IMG/VR virus record: IMGVR_UViG_3300031722_000947
Coordinates: 1 to 20,421 of that record
DNA from: a virus
Length of the DNA: 20,421 bases
Direction: 5' to 3' (one strand)
The first letter of the stretch is position 1. Every line of letters starts with the position of its first letter. Shown piece after piece: positions 19,844 to 20,421 of this stretch. The notes under the pieces were generated by a model. That model did not search any database. It was not told the origin of the DNA and saw only the letters and a program-made list of their open reading frames with translations. The position numbers were made by a program, and so were the translations under genes.

Positions 19844-20122
19844 CGACGCTGACCGGAGTGCCGCCCGCTGGTGATCAGATCGGCCAACTATGCCCAAAAA
19901 GCCTGTATTGGCGCGGGGTTACGGTGGTTTCAGAGGGGAGAGCGGGCTGCGGAGACCGACGCGCCAAAACGGCCCAGGAGACGCGATCGGTCCGATGTCC
20001 TTGCGTCCGGTGCTACGATGGCTCCCGATGCCCCATAGGCCCGATTTGCCCCGCAACCCCTTGATTTCATTGGCCCCGGCCCGTTTTGTCCCGGCTCATC
20101 CCGCCCCTTCCCGGATATGCCA
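19844..20122. other. GC-rich phage-end region, no gene seen
   Basis: About 280 bases with no convincing coding sequence. Open frames exist (for example from 19858 and 19890), but their translations have no family character. The frame that leads into gspK is not GspK-like before about 20120. The second half (20020-20107) has diverged repeats of a GGCCCGATTTGCCCC-like element. The phage terminus probably lies at the right edge of this segment. It could also hold the packaging start, as the left end does in Mu; this is inference. Confidence 0.6.
20020..20107. repeat. Diverged ~18-bp end-proximal repeats, candidate transposase sites
   Basis: Two clear copies 40 bases apart are GGCCCGATTTGCCCCGCA (20038-20055) and GGCCCGTTTTGTCCCGGC (20078-20095), which share 14 of 18 positions. 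A related element with a small gap shift is GGCTCCCGATGCCCCATA (20020-20037). A weaker one is GGCTCATCCCGCCCC (20093-20107), and GGTCCGATGTCC (19989-20000) may be a fifth. Multiple diverged sites close to a terminus are what Mu-type transposases bind. Confidence 0.6.
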
Positions 20123-20132
20123 TCCTGTGCGC

Positions 20133-20348
20133 TCGGTCACAGCCGGCATCCGCGAAGGCACGACGGCACAGGTGGATGCCAAGGACTTCAGTGTGGGTAG
20201 CCGCTACTTCGCCGTACGGGGCCGATTGCGCCTGGGTGACTCTGCCGTACAGGAGGTGTCGCTGGTGGAACGCAACGGCACGGTGAGCAAGGTGATCTGG
20301 CGCCAGCGCGAGGCGCTGCATACCGCCACAACGGCTTCCCTACAATGA
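20133..20348 (+). pseudogene. gspK: 3' fragment of type II secretion minor pseudopilin gspK
   Basis: The reading frame ending at TGA 20346-20348 encodes about 71 residues of GspK-like C-terminus: AQVDAKDFSVGSRYFAVRGR, LRLGDSAVQEVSLVERNG and KVIWRQREA. 'S.SRYF.VRGR.RL' with 'V.V.WR.R' at the end is typical of GspK, the large minor pseudopilin that caps the type II secretion pseudopilus. Upstream of roughly 20120 the frame stops resembling GspK and runs into phage-end DNA, so the gene is cut by the prophage. The 5' part would lie beyond the other phage end. The exact junction is uncertain, so the start given is approximate. Confidence 0.7.
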
Positions 20349-20361
20349 GCGCACTGAAGCC

Positions 20362-20421
20362 ATGTCCACATTGATTCTTACCCTCCCCCTCACCGCTGTC
20401 TCAGCCACGCCTGAATATGAC
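20362..20421 (+). CDS. gspL: 5' end of type II secretion gene gspL (runs off window)
   Basis: ATG at 20362 opens MSTLILTLPLTAVSATPEYD to the window end. 'MSTLIL.LP' is a usual opening of GspL, the cytoplasmic/inner-membrane assembly-platform protein that follows gspK in type II secretion operons. It starts 13 bases after the gspK stop, which fits operon order K-L. With the upstream gene split by the prophage, its transcription may be reduced. Only 20 residues are visible, so the call depends on context. Confidence 0.6.
   Translation, partial: MSTLILTLPLTAVSATPEYD

Larger units (their letters stand above)
1..20122. mobile_element. Mu-like transposable prophage (partial, one end present)
   Basis: A continuous set of Mu-family genes fills the window from the large terminase at the left edge to a Mor-family activator near the right edge. 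It includes a DDE transposase, a MuB-like ATPase, a Ner-like regulator, a CI/S24 repressor, GemA and a lysis cassette. The gene order, with the early operon transcribed toward the phage end and the repressor/lysis/packaging genes transcribed divergently, resembles BcepMu-type phages. The right boundary is inferred. The terminal non-coding stretch gives way to a gspK-like reading frame, and Mu-type elements end in CA; the CA at 20121-20122 is one plausible terminus, with others at 20138-20141. Head, tail and the opposite end lie outside the window, so completeness cannot be judged. Confidence 0.9.

Noticed and set aside
19890-20130. Open frame upstream of the gspK fragment as part of GspK
   Set aside because: The translation is Pro/Arg-rich without GspK features and overlaps the repeat-rich phage end; it is open by chance in GC-rich DNA.

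Overview
The window is most of the early half, and the start of the late half, of a Mu-like transposable prophage. At the right edge a short piece of bacterial chromosome follows. The phage identity rests on a DDE transposase next to a MuB-like ATPase, a Ner-like regulator opposite a CI/S24 repressor, a GemA (Mu gp16) and Mor pair, and Mu gp25/gp26/gp27/gp28-type packaging genes. The layout, with the transposition operon running toward a phage end and repressor plus lysis plus terminase genes running the other way, recalls BcepMu-type phages of beta-proteobacteria. The chromosomal piece looks like the end of gspK and the start of gspL of a type II secretion operon. Together with base composition this suggests a Comamonadaceae-like or related beta-proteobacterial host; that host call is inference.

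Minus strand, 8976 down to 1: CI-like repressor with an autocleavable S24 domain; a translationally coupled, AT-richer exported coiled-coil protein (possible lysogenic-conversion gene); a short leader with hairpins; a lysis cassette (amidase, holin, Rz with embedded Rz1); a block of putative fibre/adsorption genes (Gp80-like fibre protein with a signal peptide, a permuted papain-like hydrolase, two unknowns, a LamG protein with twelve 20-residue repeats, a fibre-tail adaptor-like protein); then DUF2730, gp26-like, small terminase (DUF3486) and the large terminase, which runs off the left edge.

The divergent control region (8977-9062) holds three operator-like dyads of the form GGTTCA-N3-TGAACC. 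These probably let the repressor and/or Ner choose between lysogenic and lytic transcription.

Plus strand, 9063 to 19628: one long, tightly overlapped early operon. It starts with ner, a small unknown gene, tnpA (D273, D333, E369) and tnpB. About 18 small accessory genes follow: winged-helix and XRE regulators, a Cys-rich membrane protein, DUF3164, a MazG-like helical protein and several Cys/His-rich small proteins. It ends with gemA, a Mor-family activator and a last small ORF before a strong intrinsic terminator (19654-19676).

Right end, 19677 to about 20130: no convincing gene. It holds six copies of CGTCCGAGTT in both orientations, and then a GC-rich stretch with three or four diverged copies of an ~18-bp motif (GGCCCGATTTGCCCC-like) close to where the phage must end. 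These are the best candidates for transposase end-binding sites. Host sequence resumes at about 20123-20150 inside gspK, so the insertion appears to have split that gene. No tRNA, rRNA or CRISPR array was seen.
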